The translations under genes were made by a program, and so were the position numbers. From NCBI GenBank assembly GCA_011634665.1, contig WAEK01000018.1, positions 997,477 to 1,061,476 on the forward strand: a DNA stretch of 64,000 nt. The letters run 5' to 3'. Each line of letters starts with the position of its first letter. The stretch's first letter is position 1. Below, piece by piece: positions 50,346 to 60,749 of this stretch. Under the pieces are notes generated by a model. It had not been told where the DNA came from, searched no databases, and worked only from the letters and a program-made list of their open reading frames with translations. Origin of the DNA: Mortierella sp. BCC40632. Taxonomy: Eukaryota; Mortierellomycota; Mortierellomycetes; Mortierellales; Mortierellaceae.

Positions 50346-52184
50346 TACCTGAATAAAAGCCCCAAGATAACAACATGAACAACTGAATGAAGGAGAACCC
50401 AGAAAAGAACTTTCAGCATTATAGAGAGACACTTCTGCCACCGTCGCTTTTGAGATAGCTGTCTTGGGGCAGATTCTCGAGAGAGTCTGGATGCCTCCAT
50501 GGATTTCGGACTCTCAGGACCACGGTACTCTGATCCATTACTTGAGCTCAAGTCTCCATTGTAGTCTCTCTCACGGATAGAATGCCTTGAGCGCCGCCTA
50601 TAGGACGATCTCATAGCATAAGGAGCAGAGTCTTCATCTTCAGAACTTGAGATGGTGTGTCCTATTCCCATTTTATGTCCCCGAGCTAATAGTTTTCGAG
50701 CCATCATCTCTGCCTTTTCATGGCGGGCTGTCAAGTGAGCTGAAGATGAAGCCGTACGACTTTCCTGATGACCTCTTGTCCGTGTAGAGTTTGATGATGA
50801 TACAAGCGGCGACAATTCCTGTCTGTCATCGTTGATGAGGAGGTGCCCATATTTCCTCCGTTCCCGTAGTCCTTTCTCTGGCTTTAAAGTAAAACATCAA
50901 AGTTAGCAATGACTGTAAGACCAGAGGCGTGAAAGCCAGTATCCAATAGTTTCGGATGCTTACCCTTTGCTGGTGGTACTGGCGTGCCTCCTCTGTAGTG
51001 TGTGATGAGTAGTGGGACGATACTGTGCTGCAGTCCGAAACTACAAATGACTCTTGCTGGCAAACTCGACTGACTAGTTGGTCACTGGTCCTTGGTGTCT
51101 GCCCTTCGTTTTGATCCACTAATCTTGAAGTAGACAATATGTCTGATGTATGCTTGCTCTGTTTAATCTCAGCCCTGGACTTGGGTATTACAGAGGTCCG
51201 CGCAGGGGTACCCATTGCGTCCTGATGACCGTATTGCAATCGTCTTTGCGAGCTATCTACGAAAGACAGTCCAGTCATCGATAGAGGGTCCACTGACGCC
51301 GAGCTCTCATTCCAACTGAGTGTCGAGTTGTTCTCTACAGCCCCTGAAGTAGAACCGGTGCTAGTTTTGGAGTTTTGTCGATGCAGTTTTCTGATGCGAC
51401 GTTGTTGAATCGATGATTTGAGTGTGTCGATTTGCTCTCCAAGGTTTGGTAAAACGTGGGGGTCAGTAATGTGTCCAGCTTTTAGCATTGTCGAGCCTCG
51501 AGGCGTCTCGGATCTTTCATCCATGGGGTTTCCCATATCTGAAGGACCATATCTTTTCCTCTGAGAGTCGACTTGATCGCTAGAACTGTTGCCACTTCTT
51601 TCATTTCGTGGATCGAGTTGAGGGGGTTCAAATGTTGAGCTGCGGCTTGTTTGACCCGCTTCAGAGTGTCCTCTTGACCCGAGATCTGATGCTGCTTGAT
51701 ATTGACGACTAAGGTTTCTTCTAGGGAGTGAGGCAATGCTACCAATCTCCTGTTTCTTTTGTGGTCGGTATCGTGGTGTCGGAGGTTTCTCACTGTGCTT
51801 GGGGTGGAATGAAACAACGCGTCGACGCCCAGAGTTGTGATGCGTTGGGTCAACCTCGTCCGTTTCGTCCGTTTGCAAAGAGTATTCTACCCTGTCGTCC
51901 AGTGGTTTGGGTGACTCACGCAACTGATCTGCACTGGAATTATTCCTTTCTCTAAATTCGCGTCTTCTAAAAGTCAAGGCGTTAGGGTTGTGGTGAGAGG
52001 ACAAAGGAAATGGCGCCTGCACTTGTTCCTTCCTCCATGATGGTCCTGAAGTTTCTGGGGAGAAATGGCTCTCTGTTTGTCCTTCTCGAGATTGAACTCT
52101 CTTAGTGCTAGTCCTCATTCGATCGTCATGTGTTGATTCAGTATTCGGTCGAGTCGGATGTCGCATTGGAGCAATGAATGCCAT
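49926..52184 (-). CDS. Unrecognised single-pass membrane protein
   Basis: Three exons, 52184-50964, 50881-50349 and 50262-49926, with introns of 82 and 86 bp in phase, give about 696 aa. Residues 1-500 are hydrophilic and rich in Ser, Arg, Gln and Thr, probably disordered. A predicted membrane helix (VLFWVLLHSVVHVVILGLLF) closes exon 2. Exon 3 is a compact domain with GYLIFLYDGFGTNMLAHCQD and a basic end. This layout, a long disordered arm, one helix and a short end domain, would suit an ER or nuclear-envelope protein, but no family is recognised. The hydrophobic stretch NYWILAFTPLV at about 50945 is read as intron, because GTAAGC..AAAG splicing continues an open charged frame. A frame at 52551-52303 might be an upstream exon. 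Confidence 0.6.
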
Positions 52185-52917
52185 GGAAATGGATCCCTGT
52201 TTGGTATTACAGAATCGTTTGGTCTTTGTGTTAGATGTAGAGAACTGTGTTAAGTCAATCTGCACCACTTTTTTTTAATATTTCGGAGCCGTGCAACAGT
52301 TCTTAGACGTCATTTGTCTCGATAAAAAAGCCTGTGCTCCTCATCTTCACATCCATTTCAACGATGGAGGTTGCAGGGTTACGAGTACTTGTCCGTGCTG
52401 AGTACGAAGCTACTCTCATCTCTTCATTTTCCAAAGCGATCCGAGCTGCTTTACATGCATAATTCAATTCATTGAATATCGTGCTTCTCCCAGCTCTGTC
52501 CTGTATCGGATGGGACCAGTCCTTGTTGGCCAATCCTCTCTCAGTTAACAAAATAGGAAGGAGACACTTTTTTTTTTTTTTTTTTACTTGGATACCTATA
52601 AATTCCCACTAATTGATAAATGAGAAAAACCAATGTCAAAAAGCCCCGCAGGGCCGCTCATTGAATGGGGCAAGATGAGGGAGGTAGGAGAGGGACCAAT
52701 GGAGGGAAAAGGTATAGAAGCTGGATTGGTCTAAGGTGAGCAGAAGATGCTATTGATTGCGAAAAAAAAATTCGAGTCAGGTACGAGGACGAGGATGATG
52801 ACCCATGCCATCAAAAGCCTAACGAGAGGCCGGGACGCCAGGATGGAGGTTAGATCAATAGCTTCGTGCTGGGTGCAGGCCCAGGTGGCCCTTGAGCCTT
52901 TTGTTTTATTTCATTTG
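52185..52917. other. Intergenic, possible extra 5' exon of the membrane-protein gene
   Basis: A minus-strand frame at 52551-52303 (NELNYACKAARIALENEEMR) looks amphipathic and protein-like and could belong to the gene ending at 49926, but no convincing donor is visible. A T-run lies at about 52569-52586. The rest holds nothing recognisable. Confidence 0.35.
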
Positions 52918-53997
52918 TTACTTCTTTGTCCCATCGTAAAGTATGAATTTCATTTCTTTGCGATGGTGTCCCGGCTTTGCAGGAGCGGAGGAAGATTGAA
53001 GTGCCTGGAGACCTTGAGGTTGTTTCTGGGACTGCGCCGGGGGCTGCTGTTGGTGTTGACGGCGCCACTGAGAGAGAGGTATTGGCTGGTGGTACGCGCC
53101 CGCTTGCGGCAGAGGCGCTATATGCTGCGGTGAAGTGGGCGTTTGCATCGTCTGCAACAACATGTTGAACATGTTATGTTGTTGCTGCATTTGTGCTTGG
53201 TGCATGTGTTGCATGTACTGCAATTGCAACAACAACTGCTGCTGCTGAATACTTGCTGTTGGGGCAGCGATCTGTGGAAATTGGGGATGAGGATGGCGCT
53301 GTTCTTCAGTCAAGTACTGGATTTGTTCATACACATTCTCCTGTGTGCGTTCAAGTCGGTCGATTTTCACCACAACAACCGACACCGTGCCCTTGAGATC
53401 TTTGATTGACTCGACTAAACACGGAGTAAGTTGCTGGTACTGATCCAATGGATCCGACTCTGGTCTGTCCAGGCTAGCGATCACTTCCTCTTTGAATCTC
53501 AGGAACGCTGGCGATCGAAAGATACCATTCTGCCGAAGGACTGTGTTTGTCTCGTTAAGCTGGAGCCGTATTGCGGCATCTTGAAGGATAATCCTTCTAA
53601 ACCTCACAAGCAGTTTCAAGAATGCCTTCTTTGCCACATCGTCGTCTGAAAAGAGCGCGCCTGATGAATTCGAGGGAGGATCAACACCTGCGTCAGCTTG
53701 AGCGGATGATGGGCTCGATGAAAAAGGAGTGTGTCGATCGGACTCGACAAGTTCGTTTTCATCTTTCTCCAGCATTTGGTTGGTACACTCCTCATTCCAT
53801 TGATGGAATACAGTCGTCCCTGGTCTTCCAAATGCCGTCTCGATCCACGGAAATATTTGACGTTGCAGCTCCAATGGTGGAGATACCCTGTTTCTGGCAA
53901 TCTCGAAGGGTTTGTTGTTGAAGCCTGCCATGCCGATTCTATAAGAGACTCCTCTGAGAGAGTAACCGACTGAACTTGGACAATATCCACTATTCAC
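52918..53997 (-). pseudogene. C-terminal part of an Ndc10/GCR1_C-type (Crypton-like) protein
   Basis: A frame of up to 359 codons. Its start reads GYSLRGVSYRIGMAGFNNKPF then PPLELQRQIFPWIE, matching the end of the Ndc10/tyrosine-recombinase-like region that precedes a GCR1_C-type domain in Crypton elements and derived genes. It continues with FLKLLVRFRRIILQDAA and ends in a Gln/His/Met-rich low-complexity tail. The catalytic recombinase part should lie upstream, but 53998-54200 has stops and no continuation, so this is most likely a truncated element or relic. The family call rests on remembered motif patterns and needs a profile search. An intact host gene with a missing first exon is the alternative. 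Confidence 0.5.
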
Positions 53998-54328
53998 TCC
54001 ACCATCTCTCTGGTTGGGTCGGGCTGTTCGTCGTTGCTGTCATAGATGACTGTTGGGGTCCAAGACTAGCCTGCCAGATTATCCGGCACATTGTGTTATG
54101 ATATAACTCGATGAACAGAGACTGGATCCACTCTTCCTAGCCATATGAGCCAGCCTGCTTGTCATTCTTGTCATTGATGGAAAGGCAGTTCTCAACATAG
54201 TCTTTTGCTCTCGGACCTAGGATCCTTTTGTTTCGTTATCCGTTTCATTGTCACTGTCAAAGGCATCTCGGATCTCCTGCAATGCCAAAGCCGTCCATGT
54301 CTGTTTTTTTCTCTCTTTTTGTTTGTGT

Positions 54329-54490
54329 GTGGTTTTTGATAAATGTTGGCTGCCAATATTTCAAGGCTTTTCTTTTTTTTTTTTTTTTTTTTGTGGTTTT
54401 GATAAATGTTGGCTACCGATATTTCAAGACTTTCTTTTTTTATGTGTGTGTTTTTGATAAATGTTGGCTGCCGATATTTCAAGGCTTTCT
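54329..54490. repeat. Three tandem units separated by T-runs
   Basis: The 34-bp block TTTTGATAAATGTTGGCTGC / CGATATTTCAAGGC occurs at about 54334, 54397 and 54453 with one to three differences each, separated by T-runs and GTGTG. The array ends about 145 bp before the ATG of the following gene family copy and is followed by another long T-run (54518-54560). Confidence 0.9.
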
Positions 54491-54519
54491 TTTTTTCAAA
54501 GTATTTAAGGCAGATTTCT

Positions 54520-54563
<44 letters not shown>

Positions 54564-54633
54564 GAGTTATCATTCTTTGCGACTCTCCCTCTTCGTTGAC
54601 GCACTATTCCCCTTCCTTTTCCTTCCTACCCCC

Positions 54634-57600
54634 ATGGCACACTCATTAAAGTACGTGGTCCCTCCCGGCCTAATGGAGGAGCTAGAATCAGAAAATATGC
54701 CTGCCGACGATGGTGGTCTGCTGCTACAGCGCGCCTCTGCAGCATTTGGCCATTTGGACTCGCAACAGGCCACTGGAAGAGAGGATGCCCGACTAGCTCT
54801 AAGCACCTTGTCAGAGTTTGGGCTTGTTGTCACAAAAGGCTCCTCTCATTTCTTGGCTAACTATATTGCACGAAGTCTCAATGGCGCAACGAAAGGACCG
54901 ATCAAGATCAGTATTGCCAAGGACGGAGACGATGTCGAGGCAGTATTCTTCCTTACAGGGAGATTACTCCTCAGACTGTTTTCTACAGAGTTGAGCGTTG
55001 ATATTTTTCTCTTCTCTTCCCGCGCGCGGCCCAAGCGGTTCACAGTCGACAATCCAAAAGCAACTATCGCACTGTTCCATATCAAGGACTCATTCTTGGG
55101 TTGTGGTGAATATGTTGTGATTACTCCATCCACCCGCTCGATCGTTCCAACGCCTTTGGGCCCTATTCAGACGTCTCCAAGAACTCCTATGTCGACAAGA
55201 CCAGCAGCGTTCCGAATTAGCAAACGAAAACGGGCAGTTTCGCACAGCATTCCCGACCTTGATTCGGACACTTGTCAGGCTTTGTTCATGCAGGCATGGT
55301 GAGTACAGCCAAGAGTTGATTTGATCGATATTGCAACCATCTATCAGCCATCCGCAGGATACTGATTTTTTATTTTTATTTTTATCTTTATTTTTTTTTA
55401 TTTTTTTATTTTTTTATTGCTTGACTAGCCTCGAGACGCTAAAATGAACAGGTAAAGGACGAGTACCTCAAGATCGTGGCTCGCAAGAACTCCAAAAAGG
55501 CAAAGGAGCATTTGAGCCGTGTCAACAAAGCCCGTACAACAATCAAGGAACGGATGCTAAGATGGACCAGGCTTCCGCCAAACACACTCTCCAAGACCAC
55601 CGAAGCAATTTGCCAAGAATACAATATCAACATCTCATCAGCCAAGGCTAAGGCATCGCTAGGCGACTGCAACACTTTAGAAGTGTGGAGGGATGTTGTT
55701 AATCAAAAAACTTTGAAGGAGCCTGGGAGCTCTGCACAGTCGACCCCGGAAGTCCCAGCAGTAGCCAGCGGAGCCAAACCAGTGCCAATCAAGAAAAATT
55801 CATCACAAGACGAATGGCGTACCTGTACAGCCACTTTTCGCCAAATTTTGCGCCCCGAGCTCCAGGACCAGTACGAGTACCTTTGCGACCTTTTAATGGA
55901 GCAGCAAACGGATCTCACCAAGGTTTTGGAAGAGATATCGATCCTTGCACTGAAGACAACCCACGTCGTAAGTAATCCATTGTACTGAAAATATTTGAGA
56001 GCGAACAACAGGTTAAATCTACAGCAAACTAACACCAGATCCACGATCTACTTTTGCTGCCGTAGATGGCTAGTGGGAACCTCTTTTGATGATTCTCTCG
56101 GACCCATCGAATCGGATGGCTTCGACATCCAGCGTGTGCTCCCAGGCGGTTTCCAAATTCGAAATGACGTGCCACAGACTCTTAACGTTGCGCCAATACC
56201 GAAACTTTTACAACAGCATATTGAGGAGCCCATGAACCAGCGCGATGACCTTTCGACACTACTGTCCAAGGAATATCTCCAGTTTGCTTACGCACGACTG
56301 ATCTCGGCCAGCCAGAAAGTATCGGCTCGTGGGAGCGCAAATCATCCACTCTGGCAAAGAGCTGTAAGGATCATCGACACGGATCAAGTACCTAAAGCAC
56401 CTGGAAACATGTCAAGGACCATTCTGGCCCACCTTGGTCAGTATGCGACCGCAATCGAAAATCTTTGGAACGGAGGCGCCTACAACAAGGTGCTGGATTA
56501 TCTCCTTTCGCGTCTTGTTACGTGCCCACACCTTGCTCCTATGCGAGAGAAACGGAACAAGGATCGAGCCGAAGCATTTTTGAGAGAAAGAGAACAAAAA
56601 GCAGAACTACATTCGAATACTGTCGAACCAAGACTGTCAAAGTCTCTCTGGAGAACGACTGTCTCAAGGATCATGGACGAGATTGCCGATTCGGAAGACA
56701 AAAAACAAGCCTATCCATCCGTACGATGGTGCTCATTAAAAAGCTGTATGAGCTCTACAAGAGGAAACCGATACCTGGTCCAAGTAATACACCTCCAATA
56801 CCTCCATCTTCTGGTGGTGTCCCAGGCCCGTCTTCATCCAGCAACGTGCCAGATCCGCCTGTACAAGCCTCTGCCTCAACAAACGTTGGTGGGCCAAGCA
56901 TGCACACGGTAGTTTCACTGGACCCATCATTAGATGCATTGACGAATGCATCAATGAATGTGTCATTTGATACCCTGCAGAACGATCCACCCGACACATC
57001 GCTGGACATTCTTCTATCCAAGAACCCCAATTTGGACGTTGCTGACCTGGAGGATATGATGGATGACGAAAATGAAGTTGAGAATGTGATTGGGCAAGAC
57101 GCTACAAGAGCACGTCTACGTGCACTGCAGGCCATGTTGAAGACGCTCCTCGAGTCACCCTTTATTCAGGAGAGGATCAACCCGAACTATGTCAAGAGAA
57201 TGGCATTCCACGGCTCTCCATTAACCGACAAAGAGTGCATTGTGGTGGCTGTCTTGGCTGAAGTCCTCAGACCATACGTTCCCAAGAGGCGTCCACTTGA
57301 CCGTGGCGGAACTGCACCGCCTCTAGCTCATCCTACAGTTAGGGCACCCTTGATTTGTATCGCAAACTCTGTACTGAGAGCAACGGGATATTCTCACTTT
57401 GCTCGACTGATCTGCCCGGAGGTGTCCCCCCTCGTCACTCCAGGCGCTTCACATCGGTCAAGCAGAGTTGTATGAGGTGTTCTGCACGAATGAAGAGGGA
57501 CGTTTCGACGTCAACGATGCTAGAGGACGCCCGTTGACTAGTACTGCTCAAGCAACTATGCCCCCCAGAGAACAAGCGAGCAATCTTTTGAAGCGTTTTT

Positions 57601-58434
57601 TGATCTTCCCAAGATCGCTCAGATTTGCGATAGACATGGCCTGAATTTCACAGACAGGTGAGTACATCTTGTTCTATTGTTACCATTGTATCCTCGGAGC
57701 CATTAGACTAACTCGAATGATTTTTTCGAACAGGCTGGTGTTTGTCGATCCCCATTGTGTCCGTATCCTAGGCAAAGAAAAAGAGTACACTCAGGATCAC
57801 TCAGGATATCGTCGCCGGAGCAAGTATGAAGAAAGGCGAAAGCAAAAAAAACCTACAGGCCAGATCAACTGGAATGAAGAGCTGGATCGAACCCAATGGA
57901 CCAAGGATCGGGCCGAAAGCCAACGCACAGAGGTGTCTCAGCAGCTCCACCAACTTGAGTTAACTGTACGACAACTCAGAGATGAACTGGCAGTCAAAGA
58001 GAAAAATAAATCAGGACTTGGTCAATCGGTTCACGAACGGCGAAAGAAGCGCCACCTTGTGGAAGAGGGGCGATGGTACCATGCACTCCGAACATATAAA
58101 AAATCTGTCAGGCGCCTAAGGTCTACTGTCATGGAAAAAGAGGCTGAGGTTCGACGATTACGACAGGAGCTGTACTACTGGAACAAAGTCCTTGCTGTCA
58201 GCCAGGTAGCCTCCAAGAGCACCGGGGAAGACGAGTTCGCGGCAGACACAGTTCTAACACCGAATAGATTCGCTGTTGAGGACTCCACTGAGAGATTAAC
58301 TATCGAGCAATTGCCGAGCGATCAAATTGTCTTTGCAGGAACAGACTATGGAATTGTCACGATGTCTGAAACGGTTCCTCAGACACTGAGCGAAATCCAA
58401 GTCCATTTGAACAGATTCAGCTTGCTTTTTGGTA
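54634..58434 (+). pseudogene. Copy 1 of a repeated gene family, possibly TnpB/Fanzor-like
   Basis: Exons: 54634-55298, 55452-55967, 56025-57657, 57734-58434, then a GTACGT donor at 58435 with no recognisable next exon. Content in order: an N-terminal domain (54634-55290), a helical domain ending EEISILALKTTHV, SDGFDIQRVLPGGFQIRNDV, a Pro/Ser linker (about 56770-57000), helices around LRPYVPKRRPLDRG, then a long Arg/Lys/Glu coiled coil and QIVFAGTDYGIVTMSETVP. GTDYG in a strand-like context could be the RuvC-I aspartate of a TnpB/Fanzor nuclease; RuvC-II/III and the zinc ribbon are absent. The frame changes at an A6 run (about 56699), a C6 run (57426-57431) and a C6 run (57561-57566), and exons 1-2 do not join in phase. 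It is therefore decayed, or hit by homopolymer sequence errors. Confidence 0.55.
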
Positions 58435-58625
58435 CGTTTTTTTTTTTTTTTTTTTTTTGAGGAGGAAAAGAAATATTTAACAAATACTAAAGAAATATCT
58501 GAGTTTCGCCTTTTTTCCTTTTCTGGTTTGCTCTGCTGTTACCTGCCCTTCTTTTGTTACCTGTTCTGCTGTCTGCCAACATGCCCTTCTTTTATTCGGC
58601 CGTAGGTGTCCTGCGTGTAATGTGC

Positions 58626-58750
58626 TACGTGCGTGCTACGAGAAGGCATACGACCGGAGTGCTATGAGAAGGCGCTATGAGAAGGCGCTATGAGAAGGCG
58701 CTATGAGAAGGCATAAGATCGGAGTGCTGTGAGAAGGTATAAGATCGGAG
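58626..58750. repeat. Short tandem repeat, GCTATGAGAAGG unit
   Basis: About seven imperfect copies of a 12-16-bp unit (G)CTATGAGAAGG(C) with an interspersed CATAAGATCGGAGTG variant. Confidence 0.85.
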
Positions 58751-59684
58751 CACCGGTCATTGGCCATTAACCGGAATAAGAAACTTTCTTCTATTCTTTT
58801 CCATCCTGAAGGGTACTTTTTAGCAAACCTTGCAATTGCAATGTGAATAGTGGTGGTGGTGGTGGTGACTGAACATTTGTAATAGCGGCTGCAATCGTAA
58901 TCATTTTTCACTCCATGTGGGGTAGACCTTTTTAATCTTTATACATCCCAAAAAGGTATCGCAGACCCGAGGGGCTCCTTTCACCGAGTAGTCGGGTTCT
59001 CTCAGACATCTCTAATCGATTACTCAGAACCAACTTGAGGATCCCATGCCCTCGCTTCGCACTGTTTCTCTATGCGTCGGCATGCTTTCTCGACCATGTA
59101 CAGTAGTAGGACATGACAGGTACAGTGTCTTTCATGGAATTGATATCAATGACCCTCAGGCAAGAAAGCAGGCAGTAGAGGCGTTTGCTCGGGCACTGGT
59201 GTGGTGGTACGACTCTAGCAGGGCGAACGATCAAGGCCGATTCAAAGCCATTAGCGACTGCCACGGACCAGGACGACCAGCGACACTCACTAAGCCGAAA
59301 CATGAAGAACCTGAGATGGAACTTCAAGAGTGCCATGAATAAAAGAGGAGCTAGCAATCAAGGTACTGGGGTGAAGGCGATTCAAGAAAAGTACCTAATC
59401 CAATTGGTGAAACACAGACTCAAAAGGGCACATGTTGAGACACCTGGTCACCTCTTCCTATTGACCTTTTGGCAGCAGTCTTTTCCTCACTCCTTCCCAT
59501 TGCAACAAGCAACTTGAGACATTGGTGGCCCTAATGGGTCGATGCAAAGTTAATCAATAAACACTTTGGTGTTTGAAAGAAAAAAAAAGAAATAAAAAAA
59601 GTAGGTTTCTGAAAAAACGGTGTCCATCCCTTATTCTTCTCTCTCTCTCTTCTTTATTTCATCCACTTTGGTCGGACAGACCCA

Positions 59685-60115
59685 AAAAAGGACTAAAAAA
59701 AAAAAAAAAAAAGGACTATTTCAGAAAAGAGGACTATTTAGAAAAAGTAGTATTTGAAAAAAGGACTATATCGAAAAAGTAGGATTTGAAAAAAGGACTA
59801 TTTCGAAAAAAAAAGTAGGATTTGAAAAAAAGGACTATTTTATTTGAAAAAGGACTATTTAGAAAAAGTAGTATTTGAAAAAAGGACTATATCGAAAAAG
59901 TAGGATTTGAAAAAAGGACTATTTAGAAAAAGTAGGATTTGAAAAAGGACTATTTAAAAAAAAGTAGGATTTGAAAAAGGACTATTTAGAAAAAGGACTA
60001 TTTCGAGAAAAGTAGGATTTGAAAAAAAAGGACTATTTTGAGGAAAAGTAGGATTTGAAAAAGGGCTATTTCGAGGAAAAGTAGGATTTGAAAAAAGGAC
60101 CGTTTAGAAAAGAGG
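59685..60115. repeat. A-rich minisatellite, about 14 units of 25-35 bp
   Basis: The unit is approximately GGACTATTTCGAAAAAGTAGGATTTGAAAAA. Units vary by TTTAG/TATCG/TTTCG in the middle and by A-run length. The last units drift to GAGGAAAAGTAGG and GGACCGTTTAG. Confidence 0.92.
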
Positions 60116-60749
60116 TCAATTTGAGAAATATTCAATTCAGCAAGGGCAGGAGTTTGAATACAAGTGCTTGGTCCTGCGTGCCACAGCTATGCAAAATAGA
60201 GCTACTACGTAACGAACAGCTTAAGTCTGAGGAATGTGTTCAAAAAGCTCTCTCTCTCTCTCCTCTTCTCTTTCTCTCTCTCCATACAGTTCATGATTAT
60301 GTCAGTTTGAAGACCGTGCACTGCGCATGGTCCCCTGAAGCGTGAGGAAAAAGAATGATTCATATTTTCCCAGCGCCATTCTGGCACCGACAAATTAAAA
60401 GTGAGAAGATGCAAAGTGCAGCGCACTAGAGGATTCAACAATGAGAGAAGAGAGAGAAGAGAGCTCTGCTTGAACTTGACCTTTTTTTCTTTTCCTTGCA
60501 CACACACACTCCACACTCCACAATCCACAATCCACAATCCACAATCCACACTACACACACACACTATACACATACACTACTACACACATACACGCTTCTC
60601 TTTCCTTTTTATCATGGTAGGGCAAAGAATAAAGAAAGCACAAAAAAGGACCCCCAACAGTTCAACTTTGACACCTTGCTAAAATATTTACTACATCGTT
60701 TTGCTTTTTAGAGTCAACACTGAATTATTCTTTTGCAAAGAGAGATCAC

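Larger units (their letters stand above)
58435..60700. other. Spacer between the two family copies, repeat-rich
   Basis: Holds the donor and T-run that end copy 1, two tandem-repeat arrays (listed), and (CCACAAT)n at about 60513-60553. A 98-codon frame at 59046-59342 is followed by an AATAAA at 59557 and an A-rich tract from 59580, which would suit a retroposed transcript end, but the protein is not recognised. Confidence 0.45.

Noticed and set aside
50882..50963. A second membrane helix (NYWILAFTPLVLQSLLTLMF) in the gene at 49926-52184
   Set aside because: It lies between a GTAAGC donor and an AAAG acceptor whose removal keeps the frame and joins two hydrophilic exons; the unspliced reading stops soon after.
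59046..59342. 98-codon frame as a continuation exon of family copy 1
   Set aside because: No shared features with a RuvC domain and no matching acceptor or phase; left as part of the spacer.
59685..60115. CRISPR-like array
   Set aside because: Units are directly adjacent, degenerate and without unique spacers; this is a minisatellite in a eukaryotic genome.
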